Shown: positions 18,701-27,922, counted from the stretch's first letter. The stretch: DNA of 63,401 bases from Propionibacteriaceae bacterium (GCA_031271975.1 JAISUR010000015.1:1-63401); one strand, 5' to 3'. Notes: generated from the letters alone by a model not told the origin. Made by a program: numbers and translations.

Positions 18701-19437
18701 GGCACGATCACCCACAATGCGATAGCTCCCGCCGACGCGAGCAGAAGCAGGGCGTCGAGCCACCCGAAGCCGATCTTGGCGATGCGCGTGTGCCGGCCGG
18801 GGCGTCCCAGCCCGCGGGTCAAAGCTGCCTGGGAAAGCTCCTCGCCGGAGCGAACCGTGGAGATGATCAGCGGCACGAGCCGGTATTCCAGCCAAGAAGT
18901 TATGCCGACGCGCCGCAGGGTCAACCCCCGGGCGTCCATGGCCCGGGCGACTTCCACGGAACTGACGTGTACCGTCGGCAGGAAACGCAGGATCACGGCC
19001 AGTGGAATGGTCAACTGCCTGGGCACGTGCCAGGCTTCCAGCGCGGCCATCAATTCGGAGACCCGGATCAGGCCGGCGGCCAGGAAGATCAGGAAGAAGC
19101 CCGGCACCACGCGTGCTACCAGGCCGGCGACGCTCGCCACGATCACCCCGACTCCGCCGTAGTCGCCGTTCAACATGGCCTGGTCAACGGCAAACGCTCC
19201 GCCGACGACTACCGCGTAGGCCAGCGCGACCTGCCACTTGCCGGCGAACAGCGCCAGCGCGGCGGGGACCACCATCACGACGACGCGGGCCCAGACGGCG
19301 CCCCCGGAAAAGTCCGCGGTAAAGGCTATGACGTTTGTGACGACCATCACCGCCAGCATCGTGCGGGGGTCGGGGCGCACCAACAGGTCCTCCCGCAGCG
19401 CCGGGATGACCTCTTCGTCGGTGGCGGTCGTGTGCAC
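18697..19437 (-). CDS. ECF transporter transmembrane subunit EcfT
   Basis: 246 residues with several membrane helices and the two coupling-helix Arg motifs typical of EcfT, AMDARGL and ALTRGLG, which contact the ATPases. GTG at 19437 lies three bases after the stop of the S-component gene. It links the fused ATPase to the S component in the membrane. Confidence 0.85.
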   Translation of the reverse strand: MHTTATDEEVIPALREDLLVRPDPRTMLAVMVVTNVIAFTADFSGGAVWARVVVMVVPAALALFAGKWQVALAYAVVVGGAFAVDQAMLNGDYGGVGVIVASVAGLVARVVPGFFLIFLAAGLIRVSELMAALEAWHVPRQLTIPLAVILRFLPTVHVSSVEVARAMDARGLTLRRVGITSWLEYRLVPLIISTVRSGEELSQAALTRGLGRPGRHTRIAKIGFGWLDALLLLASAGAIALWVIVP

Positions 19438-19439
19438 GG

Positions 19440-20054
19440 CTAGGCGATGCCGGCCCGTTCGAAATGCTTGCGCAGCAGGGCCCGGCCCAGGAAGGCCCCG
19501 GCGACCGCCCCGACGGCGAGCATCACCATCATGCCGATGAACATCCAATTGGGTGTCATGGCGACGATCTGGTTTATCCAGTCTTCGCTCTTATTGCGCC
19601 CCCGCAAGCGCTCCAGCCAGGCTTCGCGCCAAAAGAACAGCGGGAAGACGTTGGCGATCAGGATCTCGGAGAAGACGATGTAGCCGATAAGCGTGTGCTT
19701 CCACGACTTGTATCCCCCGGCGCGGAAGACCAAGTCTGCGGCTGGACCCAGGATCACTGACAGAATCAGGCCCCAATATGACTGTCCGGTCAACAGCAGC
19801 AGCAGGCCGACCAGGATGCCCATAATCGACACCATGCCGAACGACTTCACCCGCGTCAGGAACAGCATGAACGGAATTCCGCACGCGAACGGGATGTAGA
19901 GCGGGCCCAGCACTTGTGTGAGCGGCAATAGCGCGCCCAACTGTCCCAGCACCACCAGCACCACGATGTAGAGCAGGGTGAAGATGCCCACATTGATGAG
20001 GTCTTTGACTGAGAGTTTTCGCAATTCTTGAATAGGGGTCACGGCAGAGTCCAT
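19440..20054 (-). CDS. ECF transporter S component, MptD/Trep_Strep type
   Basis: A 204-residue integral membrane protein, mostly hydrophobic with about six helices (for example INVGIFTLLYIVVLVVLGQL, FMLFLTRVKSFGMVSIMGIL, WMFIGMMVMLAVGAVAGAF). It resembles the MptD/Trep_Strep putative S components, whose substrates are not established. First gene of the operon with EcfT and fused ATPase, so this is a dedicated group I-like ECF importer. The ATG directly abuts GAAGG. No riboswitch was recognised in the short upstream region. Confidence 0.8.
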   Translation of the reverse strand: MDSAVTPIQELRKLSVKDLINVGIFTLLYIVVLVVLGQLGALLPLTQVLGPLYIPFACGIPFMLFLTRVKSFGMVSIMGILVGLLLLLTGQSYWGLILSVILGPAADLVFRAGGYKSWKHTLIGYIVFSEILIANVFPLFFWREAWLERLRGRNKSEDWINQIVAMTPNWMFIGMMVMLAVGAVAGAFLGRALLRKHFERAGIA

Positions 20055-20153
20055 CCTTCTCGTGTCGTGTACGGGTGTTACTCGCAGGGAGGCTACTGCA
20101 TTTCGCCCGCTAACACAAAACGGCCTTTGTTTTGCAAAAAAGAAATGTCGAAT

Positions 20154-20522
20154 CTAGCTCTGACTAGGCCTTTCAGGATACCCGGAGATGCAGCATTGGT
20201 TGCCTTCCGGGTCTTCCAGGACTGTCCACGTGAGCCCTCCGAACGAATGCTCGGCAACGTATTTCGCGCCGGCGGCAATCCAAGCGTCCACTTCTGCGAC
20301 GCGGTCCCGGGAAGCCATATCCAGGTGCACTTTGTTCTTGCCCGGCGTCGGGTCGTCGACGCGGTGGAACCCCAGCATCCGGGTGCCTCCGGGGGGTAGT
20401 TCCACCATGACAAGGAATCCGTGGTCCTTGACGACTTTGCCGCCTGTCCGCTCTGCCCACCACGCGCCCAGGGTCTGCGGGTCGGTGCAGTCGAAGGTCG
20501 TCATGCCTACCAATACGCTCAT
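20154..20522 (-). CDS. VOC-family (glyoxalase-like) protein
   Basis: 122 residues with the paired beta-alpha-beta-beta-beta pattern of the VOC superfamily: FDCTDPQTLGAWWAERTGG early, then HLDMASRDRVAEVDAWIAAG and WTVLEDPEGNQCCISG. This is the Glyoxalase_6-type subfamily of single-domain proteins; substrate unknown. ATG 20522 follows TACGGT by seven bases (leaderless). Divergent from the HemG-like gene. Confidence 0.85.
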   Translation of the reverse strand: MSVLVGMTTFDCTDPQTLGAWWAERTGGKVVKDHGFLVMVELPPGGTRMLGFHRVDDPTPGKNKVHLDMASRDRVAEVDAWIAAGAKYVAEHSFGGLTWTVLEDPEGNQCCISGYPERPSQS

Positions 20523-20529
20523 GGTGCAT

Positions 20530-20554
20530 ACCGTAGCGGGGCTTGCGGTAGATT
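20530..20554. promoter_or_regulatory. Divergent -10 elements between the VOC and hemG-like genes
   Basis: Minus strand TACGGT (20530-20535) lies seven bases before the VOC ATG. Plus strand TAGATT (20549-20554) lies eight bases before the hemG ATG. The 40-base gap leaves room only for leaderless or very short-leader transcripts. Confidence 0.5.
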
Positions 20555-20562
20555 TCCTGTCA

Positions 20563-21090
20563 ATGAGCACAGTGTTGATCGTCCACGGCGGACGTTTCGG
20601 GCAGAGCGAAAAGATCGCCAATCAAATGCGGAAAGTCCTGGAAGGCGCGGGGCACTCCTGCGATTTCGTGCCGCTCACGAAGACCACGACACCAGATCCG
20701 GCCCGCCACCAGGCGTTCTTGCTGGTCACGTCGGTCCGCTACGGCTATTTCGACAAGAACGCCTACCGCCTCATCGAGAACAACCGGGCTTGGTTGGAGC
20801 AAGTGCCGGCGCAGGTGGTGACGGTCTCGCTCACGGCGCGCAAACCCGAGAAGCGCGATCCCCAAGTGCACTCGTACACCAAGAAGTTCTTGGAAAAGTC
20901 GGGCTGGAAGGGCCGTGTCGAAGTGGTCGCGGGAGCCCTCGAATACCCGCGCTACAGCTTGTTCGACCGGCTCGCCATCCAACTGATCATGCGGATCACG
21001 AACGGCCCCACAGATCCGTCGGTCACCATCGAGTACACCGACTGGGAGCAAGTGGATAAAGCCGCCGCGGCCTTCGCCGCCGAACTGTGA
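20563..21090 (+). CDS. Flavodoxin-like protein, HemG-type protoporphyrinogen oxidase family
   Basis: 175 residues (E. coli HemG has 181). The flavodoxin phosphate-loop region VLIVHGGRFGQSEKIA is followed by several HemG-like signatures: TSVRYGYFDKNAYR, VSLTARKPEKRDPQVHSYTK, VVAGALEYPRYSLFDRLAIQ and IEYTDWEQV. The family oxidises protoporphyrinogen IX using menaquinone and FMN at the membrane. Because actinobacteria usually make haem by the coproporphyrin route, the substrate here is uncertain. No haem genes are nearby. Confidence 0.8.
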   Translation: MSTVLIVHGGRFGQSEKIANQMRKVLEGAGHSCDFVPLTKTTTPDPARHQAFLLVTSVRYGYFDKNAYRLIENNRAWLEQVPAQVVTVSLTARKPEKRDPQVHSYTKKFLEKSGWKGRVEVVAGALEYPRYSLFDRLAIQLIMRITNGPTDPSVTIEYTDWEQVDKAAAAFAAEL

Positions 21091-21100
21091 GCGGACGCGC

Positions 21101-21382
21101 TCAGACCCGGACCTGGATGCCCAGCCGACGCGCCGTGCGCTCCTTCTGGCGGGCGGTGCGCAACCGGCGCAGACGCTTGACGAGCAGGGGATCGTAGGCC
21201 AGCGCGGCGTCGTTGTCGATCAGGGCGTTGAGCAATTGGTAATACCTGGTGGCCGAGAAGCCGAAATGCTCGCGGATTTCCGTCTCTTTGGAGCCGGGAA
21301 GCGCCCACCAAGCCTTCTCGAAGTCGAGGACGCCGCGCTCTTGCTCGGTGAGCGACGAGATGTCGAAAGCCACTTCAGCCAT
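21101..21382 (-). CDS. DUF3263 protein
   Basis: 93 residues with an acidic N-terminus and a helix-turn-helix-like centre (LDFEKAWWALPGSKETEIRE, FGFSATRYYQLLNALI), then a basic tail (RLRRLRTARQKERTARR). It matches the actinobacterial DUF3263 family, which is probably DNA-binding, but its function is unknown. TAAGAT sits six bases ahead of the ATG. A perfect 18-bp palindrome touches this promoter. Confidence 0.85.
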   Translation of the reverse strand: MAEVAFDISSLTEQERGVLDFEKAWWALPGSKETEIREHFGFSATRYYQLLNALIDNDAALAYDPLLVKRLRRLRTARQKERTARRLGIQVRV

Positions 21383-21388
21383 GGCTCC

Positions 21389-21394
21389 ATCTTA
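21389..21394 (-). promoter_or_regulatory. -10 element TAAGAT of the DUF3263 gene
   Basis: Reads TAAGAT-GGAGCC-ATG on the minus strand. It directly adjoins the palindrome at 21395-21412. Confidence 0.5.
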
Positions 21395-21412
21395 AATCAC
21401 ATCGATGTGATT
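21395..21412. promoter_or_regulatory. Perfect 18-bp palindrome, probable operator
   Basis: AATCACATCGATGTGATT is its own reverse complement. It lies just before the antitoxin remnant and next to the DUF3263 -10. Type II toxin-antitoxin loci are often autoregulated through such palindromes, so it may be the old operator of the vapBC-like operon (inference). Confidence 0.6.
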
Positions 21413-21419
21413 CGCACGT

Positions 21420-21485
21420 GTGCCGGACGACTTCGACACGATGGGCGCCGACGCGATCGCGACTGCTTTCGAGGGTGGCCAGTGA
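21420..21485 (+). pseudogene. Antitoxin remnant: last 21 codons only
   Basis: The frame reads VPDDFDTMGADAIATAFEGG then Q and TGA. This looks like the C-terminal toxin-binding tail of a Phd/VapB-like antitoxin. An in-frame stop (21408-21410) lies four codons upstream and only the palindrome precedes it, so the DNA-binding body has been lost. The TGA overlaps the toxin ATG (TGATG), the usual coupling of an intact pair. Confidence 0.6.
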
Positions 21486-21865
21486 TGGAACTGCTGCTGG
21501 ACACGTACTTGTTGCTCTGGGCCGGCGTTGGCGGACTTCCGGCGAAGGCCGCCGAGTACATCGGCGACGACACCAACGATCTTTATTTCAGCGCGGCGTC
21601 GATGTGGGAGATCGCCATCAAGGCGAATCTGGGCAGGGCCGATTTTCGGGTGGATGCCGAGGAGTTCTATCGAGAGTTGCTGAGAAATGGGTACCTGGAG
21701 GTGCCAATTTCGGGAAGGCACGGGCTCGCTGCTGGCGCGCTGCCGCAGCTCCATAGAGATCCCTTTGACCGCATCTTGGTCGCGCAGGCGGCTTGCGAAG
21801 GCCTAACTCTACTCACTGCCGACTCACAGGTCGCCGCGTACTCCGCCGAGATCCGCAAGGTCTAG
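21485..21865 (+). CDS. PIN-domain ribonuclease toxin, VapC family
   Basis: 126 residues. Acidic PIN residues are visible in LLLDTYLLLW (first Asp), SAASMWEIAIKANLGR (Glu), HRDPFDRILVAQA (Asp) and LLTADSQV (Asp). The family cleaves RNA, commonly tRNA, when free of antitoxin. The active site looks intact but the antitoxin gene is reduced to its 3' end, so either expression is weak, another antitoxin acts in trans, or the toxin has changed role. Confidence 0.85.
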   Translation: MELLLDTYLLLWAGVGGLPAKAAEYIGDDTNDLYFSAASMWEIAIKANLGRADFRVDAEEFYRELLRNGYLEVPISGRHGLAAGALPQLHRDPFDRILVAQAACEGLTLLTADSQVAAYSAEIRKV

Positions 21866-21949
21866 AGCCCGTTTGCGATGACGAAGATGGTTTTGCTGCG
21901 GTCTTGCTAGACTTGGTAGACGGTCCAGTTATCCTGCGGAAAGGCCCTA

Positions 21950-23140
21950 ATGCAGCTACTCAATGGGACTGTTCAGCGTTACGCCTGGGGCACCCACGAC
22001 GCCATCTTCGAATTGCTCGGGCGGGAGCCGGACGGTGAGCCACTGGCTGAATACTGGCTCGGCGCGCACGCGCTGTCGCCCGCGACCACTTCCGAGGGCG
22101 ACCTCGACGACTTGGTCCGGCGGCATCCGCAGCTTCTCGGCCAGGCCACGGCCGAGGCCTACGGCCCGCAGTTGCCGTTCCTCATGAAGGTGCTTTCCGC
22201 AAGGCACCCGTTGTCGCTGCAGGCCCACCCCACGCGAGAGCAGGCCGAAGCCGGCTACGCCCGGGAAAACGCCGCCGGTATCGCCCTCGACGCCCCCGAG
22301 CGGGTCTACACCGATGATTGGCCCAAGCCCGAAATCCTCATCGCCATCAGCCAATTCGAGTCGCTGAACGGCTTCCGGGAGCCCGCCGAGACGGCCAGGC
22401 TCTTCGCGGGGCTGGGTGTGGCCGACGAGTTGACGTCGATCATCCGGCCGCTCACCGAACGCAAAGGCGCGGCCGCTTTGGCGCAGGTCTTCCTCGACGT
22501 GCTCTCCCTGGAAGGGGAGCGGCGGCATCTCATCGACGTCGTCGCCGCCGCCGCCATGAAACACTCCTTGGACGAAGGCCCGGTTGGAGAGTTCGCGCGT
22601 ACCGCCGTCGAGTTGGACGGCGTGTTCCCCGGTGACCGCGGCATCCTGGCGGCCCTCCTGCTCAACAGGGTCACACTGGCTCCCGGTGAGGCGTTCTACG
22701 TGGCTCCCGGGCAGATGCACGCCCACCTGCGCGGCACCGGTATCGAGGTGATGGCCACTTCGGACAACGTCATCCGCGGCGGCCTCACCCCCAAGCACAT
22801 CGACGTCGGCGAGTTGGTCTCCGTCGTCGATTTCACCCCCCACGAGCCCGAGATCACCCTTCCGGTGGAAAGCCGCCCGGGTGTGGAACGCTACAAGACC
22901 CCGTGCCCGGAGTTCGACGTGTGGCGGGTGCGCATCACGCCCGAACTGGGCACCATACGCGTCCCCGGCAGCCGGTCAGCCCGGGTGGTGCTGCAACTCG
23001 ACGGCCACTCGTGTCTGACCAGCGCAGACCAGGCACAGGACCTGGCTCGGGGGCAAGCCGTGTTCGTCGCCGCCGACGAGTTGGACGCCGCCACCACAGG
23101 CGACGGCACTGCTTTCGTGGCCGCTTCCGGGTTGCGGTAA
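21950..23140 (+). CDS. manA: Mannose-6-phosphate isomerase, class I
   Basis: 396 residues; zinc enzyme linking fructose-6-phosphate and mannose-6-phosphate, supplying mannose for cell-envelope glycans or letting mannose be used. Signatures are NGTVQRYAWGTHDAI, FLMKVLSARHPLSLQAHPTR (zinc ligands), FYVAPGQMHAHLRGTGIEV and SDNVIRGGLTPKHIDV. GGAAAGG lies five bases ahead of the ATG. A tRNA gene follows. Confidence 0.95.
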   Translation: MQLLNGTVQRYAWGTHDAIFELLGREPDGEPLAEYWLGAHALSPATTSEGDLDDLVRRHPQLLGQATAEAYGPQLPFLMKVLSARHPLSLQAHPTREQAEAGYARENAAGIALDAPERVYTDDWPKPEILIAISQFESLNGFREPAETARLFAGLGVADELTSIIRPLTERKGAAALAQVFLDVLSLEGERRHLIDVVAAAAMKHSLDEGPVGEFARTAVELDGVFPGDRGILAALLLNRVTLAPGEAFYVAPGQMHAHLRGTGIEVMATSDNVIRGGLTPKHIDVGELVSVVDFTPHEPEITLPVESRPGVERYKTPCPEFDVWRVRITPELGTIRVPGSRSARVVLQLDGHSCLTSADQAQDLARGQAVFVAADELDAATTGDGTAFVAASGLR

Positions 23141-23151
23141 CGTATTCCTGC

Positions 23152-23224
23152 GCCTTCGTAGCTCAGCTGGCAGAGCAGCCGCCTTGTAAGCGGCAGGTCA
23201 CCGGTTCGAACCCGGTCGAAGGCT
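23152..23224 (+). tRNA. tRNA-Thr (anticodon TGT)
   Basis: A 73-base cloverleaf: acceptor GCCTTCG/CGAAGGC, D stem GCTC/GAGC, anticodon stem GCCGC/GCGGC around loop CTTGTAA, T arm ACCGG-TTCGAAC-CCGGT. CCA is not encoded. Confidence 0.95.
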
Positions 23225-23225
23225 C

Positions 23226-23678
23226 GTGCGCCCGATCCATTGGATTCGCCTCGTCGGCAACTTGGCCAACGGCTCCACGCTTCTGGGTCTCATCCTCGCC
23301 CGGCTCGGCCGCGCCAAGCTGAGCCCCGGCCCCGAAGGGCTCATCCTCGCGGGCGGTTACCGCTTCAGTTTCCCGCGCGCGGGCGCGTTCACCGTCGGCA
23401 ACGTCATCTTGACTGCCCACGATTGGGACGATCCCAGTTTCCGCAGCCCTGGGCTGCTCCGCCACGAGGGACGGCATTCCTGGCAGTATTTCGCGCTGCT
23501 CGGCATCCCGTTCCTGCCCCTGTATGTGGTCGCCGTCGCTTGGTCGTGGCTGCGTACCGGCGATTTCGGCTCTGCCAATGTCTTCGAACGCCTGGCCGGC
23601 CTGGAACTGGGCGGCTATGCCCGGATCGAACCGGCCAACCAAGGCCTGCGCAAGCTGCTGCGCCTGCCGCCATCGTGA
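23226..23678 (+). CDS. Small membrane-associated protein with an HExxH-like motif
   Basis: 150 residues starting at a GTG two bases after the tRNA. It contains an amphipathic N-terminus, GLLRHEGRHSWQYFALLG (HEGRH fits HExxH), then a hydrophobic helix IPFLPLYVVAVAWSWL and a C-terminus ending LRKLLRLPPS. The motif could bind zinc, but a third ligand cannot be assigned and protease activity is not shown. Similar unassigned proteins occur in actinobacteria. It may be read through from the tRNA transcript. Confidence 0.65.
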   Translation: MRPIHWIRLVGNLANGSTLLGLILARLGRAKLSPGPEGLILAGGYRFSFPRAGAFTVGNVILTAHDWDDPSFRSPGLLRHEGRHSWQYFALLGIPFLPLYVVAVAWSWLRTGDFGSANVFERLAGLELGGYARIEPANQGLRKLLRLPPS

Positions 23679-23719
23679 TCACCCTCGCCAGTTGTCCCGT
23701 CCGCCTCCCATGGCCACCA

Positions 23720-23746
23720 TTTGCACTCTCCCCAGGTGAGTGCTAA
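23720..23746. promoter_or_regulatory. CIRCE operator 1 (HrcA site) upstream of groEL
   Basis: TTTGCACTC-N9-GAGTGCTAA, one change from the consensus TTAGCACTC-N9-GAGTGCTAA. A plausible -35 TTGCAC (23721) and -10 TAAACA (23744), 17 bases apart, lie within it, so bound HrcA would block the promoter. Confidence 0.85.
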
Positions 23747-23754
23747 ACATGTAG

Positions 23755-25431
<1,677 letters not shown>

Positions 25432-25442
25432 GACTGCCTACG

Positions 25443-25473
25443 AAAAGGGGGCGGGCGGTGCCCGCCCCCTTTT
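25443..25473. terminator. Bidirectional terminator between groEL and the CDF gene
   Basis: AAAAGGGGGCGGGC (25443-25456) pairs perfectly with GCCCGCCCCCTTTT (25460-25473) over a three-base loop. The flanking A and T tracts let it serve both converging genes. Confidence 0.9.
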
Positions 25474-25481
25474 CGCAATTC

Positions 25482-26384
25482 CTAGCCTGTGGTCGGCACT
25501 GTTCCCGAGGCTGGTTCGTCGTTGGGTTCCATGTGGACGAAGGTGGTCGTGCCGGCGAAAGTGGCGTCCACCGCGTCTTCCACCGCGTCGGCGACGTCAT
25601 GGCTGCGGCGCACCGTCCAGTGGCCGGGCACGGAGACAGTCACGTACACGAAGCGCTGACGGCCTGACTCGCGGGTCTTGATGTCGGTGATGTGCACCCG
25701 CGGGTCTCCGGCGAGGCCATCCAGCACGTCTGTGATCGTCTGCACCTCTTCGGGCGGCAATGTGGAATCCAGCAGGCCCACGACGGAGCGCCGCACCAGG
25801 CGCACGCCGGTGATGAGGATATTCAAGCCGACCAGCAGCGCCACGATCGGATCGAGGATTGTCCAACCGGTCAGCAAGACCAGCCCGATTCCGATCAGCA
25901 CGCCGACCGAAGTGGCCACGTCGGTGAGCAGGTGTTGGCCGTCGGCTTCCAGGGTGATGGAACGGGACCTCCGGCCCGCGCGCACGAGCAGCAGCCCCAC
26001 GGCCAAGTTGACCAGCGACGCGGACAACGACAGGATCAGGCCGAAGCTCAACTGTTCCAACGGCGCCGGCGTCAGCAGGCGTCCGACCGCCGAGATGACG
26101 ATGGCTCCCGCCGCCACGAACACCATCGAGCCCTCCACGCCAGCAGACACGTATTCGGCCTTGCCATGGCCGAAATTGTGATTGTCGTCGGCCGGCTTCG
26201 CAGACAGCCGCAGCGCCCAGATGGCGATGATGGCGGCGACGAGGTTTACGGTGGATTCCAGTGCGTCCGACCAGAGGCCGACTGAGTTCGTCAGCCATGC
26301 CGCGACCGTCTTGATGGCAAGCGTCACCACCGCCGCGCCCAGCGACAGATAGAGGTATTTATTCAGCGGCCGCGCGTCTCCCAC
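25482..26384 (-). CDS. Cation diffusion facilitator transporter
   Basis: 300 residues with about six membrane helices. It has family motifs SVGLWSDALESTVNL (metal-binding Asp in helix 2), HNFGHGKAEYVSAG, and a C-terminal cytoplasmic domain with VHITDIKTRESGRQRF. The family exports zinc, iron, cobalt or manganese by proton antiport; the metal cannot be decided here. TACGAT lies seven bases ahead of the GTG start. Confidence 0.88.
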   Translation of the reverse strand: MGDARPLNKYLYLSLGAAVVTLAIKTVAAWLTNSVGLWSDALESTVNLVAAIIAIWALRLSAKPADDNHNFGHGKAEYVSAGVEGSMVFVAAGAIVISAVGRLLTPAPLEQLSFGLILSLSASLVNLAVGLLLVRAGRRSRSITLEADGQHLLTDVATSVGVLIGIGLVLLTGWTILDPIVALLVGLNILITGVRLVRRSVVGLLDSTLPPEEVQTITDVLDGLAGDPRVHITDIKTRESGRQRFVYVTVSVPGHWTVRRSHDVADAVEDAVDATFAGTTTFVHMEPNDEPASGTVPTTG

Positions 26385-26391
26385 GCGGCCA

Positions 26392-26397
26392 ATCGTA
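26392..26397 (-). promoter_or_regulatory. -10 element TACGAT of the CDF gene
   Basis: Minus strand reads TACGAT-TGGCCGC-GTG, a leaderless arrangement. Confidence 0.5.
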
Positions 26398-26441
26398 GCG
26401 GTATCGCGCCGCCCGCACCTTGGCCACCTTCTGGGAGCACT

Positions 26442-26978
26442 TCAACCCGTGGCCACCGGCACAGTGGATTCCTCCACAGTGCCCAGATCGAGCAACTTGT
26501 CCGCGGAGCAGATCGCCGCCAGATTGGCGGGCCAAACCTCTTTGGCCAACGAGCCCAACTCGTCGACCCGAATCCAGCGGTGGCCCAACAGCGTCACCTG
26601 CTCGTCGGGCGTGTGTCCAGCCGTGTCCAACTCGAACATTGGCGTGCGGACCCGGTAAAACGACTCTTCCTGGTCGAGGATCACGTCCGAAAAGCCGTGT
26701 ATCACGCGGCGTGTCGCCACTGGGCCGATGGCCTGCGATTCGGTGATCTCCAAGCCGGTTTCCTCGCGCAGCTCCCGTACCACCGCCGCAAGCTGGCTCT
26801 CTCCCGGATCAATCCCGCCCCCGGGCGTGAACCACCACTGGTCGCCCGTGCCGGGGTCGGAATCTCGCAACAGCAGCACCCGCTCCCCATCGGTGACGAT
26901 CACCCGCACAGCCTTGCGGATACGGCGACGGCGCTGGGCGGGCGGCACCGGAACGAATGTGCGGCTGGGCTCGCTCAC
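26442..26978 (-). CDS. NUDIX hydrolase
   Basis: 178 residues. The NUDIX box is complete in GGGIDPGESQLAAVVRELRE followed by ETGLEI. Substrate unknown. GTG at 26978 overlaps the stop of the ComEA-like gene (GTGA), so it is the second gene of a leaderless two-gene operon. The long frame upstream of 26978 is the shadow of that gene. Confidence 0.88.
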   Translation of the reverse strand: MSEPSRTFVPVPPAQRRRRIRKAVRVIVTDGERVLLLRDSDPGTGDQWWFTPGGGIDPGESQLAAVVRELREETGLEITESQAIGPVATRRVIHGFSDVILDQEESFYRVRTPMFELDTAGHTPDEQVTLLGHRWIRVDELGSLAKEVWPANLAAICSADKLLDLGTVEESTVPVATG

Positions 26979-27922
26979 AACTCCACTTGCTTCACTAGCT
27001 CGGCGTAGGTCTTCGGTCCCACGCCGGGAACGTTGCGGAGTTGTTCGAGGCTGGTGAACGGGCCGTGGGTGCGGCGCCAGTCCACGATGCGGTTCGCCAA
27101 CACCGGCCCCACCGCCCGCAGCGCGGCAAGTTGCGCGACCGAAGCCCTGTTCAGCGGCACTTTCAGGTAGCCGCGGGCTTTGGGGGCTGGTTGGCTCAGT
27201 GCCAAGTAGACGATGATGACCAAAGCCACCAGCGTCATCCAGCAAGCGTGGGCGGCGAACCCGGAGAGGTTGTTCCACATGCTGGCGAGCCTGGTGCCAT
27301 CGAGCAGGTCCGTCATGGCGATCAACCCCAGCAGCAGCCCGGCCGTCCCATACGTCACCCGAACGGCGTGCGCATTGTGCTGGATGCGGGCGGAGAGCAG
27401 GAACGACGTGAGATACATCAGCGGCGCCAGCGGCCAGACAAACACCCCGACGCCGAGGCAGATCAACACCGGCGCTGTGATGCCGTTCACCACTTTCCGC
27501 AACGTGATCGTGTTGCGGCTGGGCGGGGCCGGCGGGGGATATGCGGGGAGCGCGCTGGGCGGATTGATTGTGGCCGTTTGCGGCACCGTTTGCGCGGGGG
27601 GAATGTAGGCGGTGACTGGGCCGGACGTGTGCAGCGGCTGGTCGGGCGTCCAGGGCGCCGCGGCGCCCCGCGGTTCGCCGGTGGCGAGGGCGACCAGTGT
27701 GAATGCTTGGCGCGGGTCCCGCGCCGGCGGGCCGACGGAAGTGATCGAGGCAAGCTGCGGCACCGCACCCTGGACCGGGGTGAACGCGGGCCGTTCAATA
27801 GGGGCGTCCAGGCCTGGCGCGGGCTGCCACGGCTGGGCGGTCAGCGGCGCGGCGTCGGGGACAGTCAAGATATCGGGCCGCTCCAGGGGAGCGTACTCAG
27901 GTCCATCTCGCCAGGTCGCCAT
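26975..27922 (-). CDS. Membrane protein with C-terminal helix-hairpin-helix domain (ComEA-like tail)
   Basis: 315 residues in three parts: a long Pro/Ala-rich N-terminus (1-135), a membrane section with about three helices (VLICLGVGVFVWPLAPLMYL, VTYGTAGLLLGLIAM, AHACWMTLVALVIIVYLAL), and a C-terminal ComEA-type helix-hairpin-helix unit (VPLNRASVAQLAALRAVGPV, LEQLRNVPGVGPKTYAELV). ComEA proteins bind incoming DNA in transformation, but they normally have one N-terminal anchor; this layout differs and no comEC is adjacent, so a competence role is uncertain. Confidence 0.75.
   Translation of the reverse strand: MATWRDGPEYAPLERPDILTVPDAAPLTAQPWQPAPGLDAPIERPAFTPVQGAVPQLASITSVGPPARDPRQAFTLVALATGEPRGAAAPWTPDQPLHTSGPVTAYIPPAQTVPQTATINPPSALPAYPPPAPPSRNTITLRKVVNGITAPVLICLGVGVFVWPLAPLMYLTSFLLSARIQHNAHAVRVTYGTAGLLLGLIAMTDLLDGTRLASMWNNLSGFAAHACWMTLVALVIIVYLALSQPAPKARGYLKVPLNRASVAQLAALRAVGPVLANRIVDWRRTHGPFTSLEQLRNVPGVGPKTYAELVKQVEL

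Noticed and set aside
18701-18895. Upstream extension of the fused ECF ATPase
   Set aside because: It is the antisense-frame shadow of ecfT on the same strand; GTG 18700 with GTGA overlap gives the normal ABC start.
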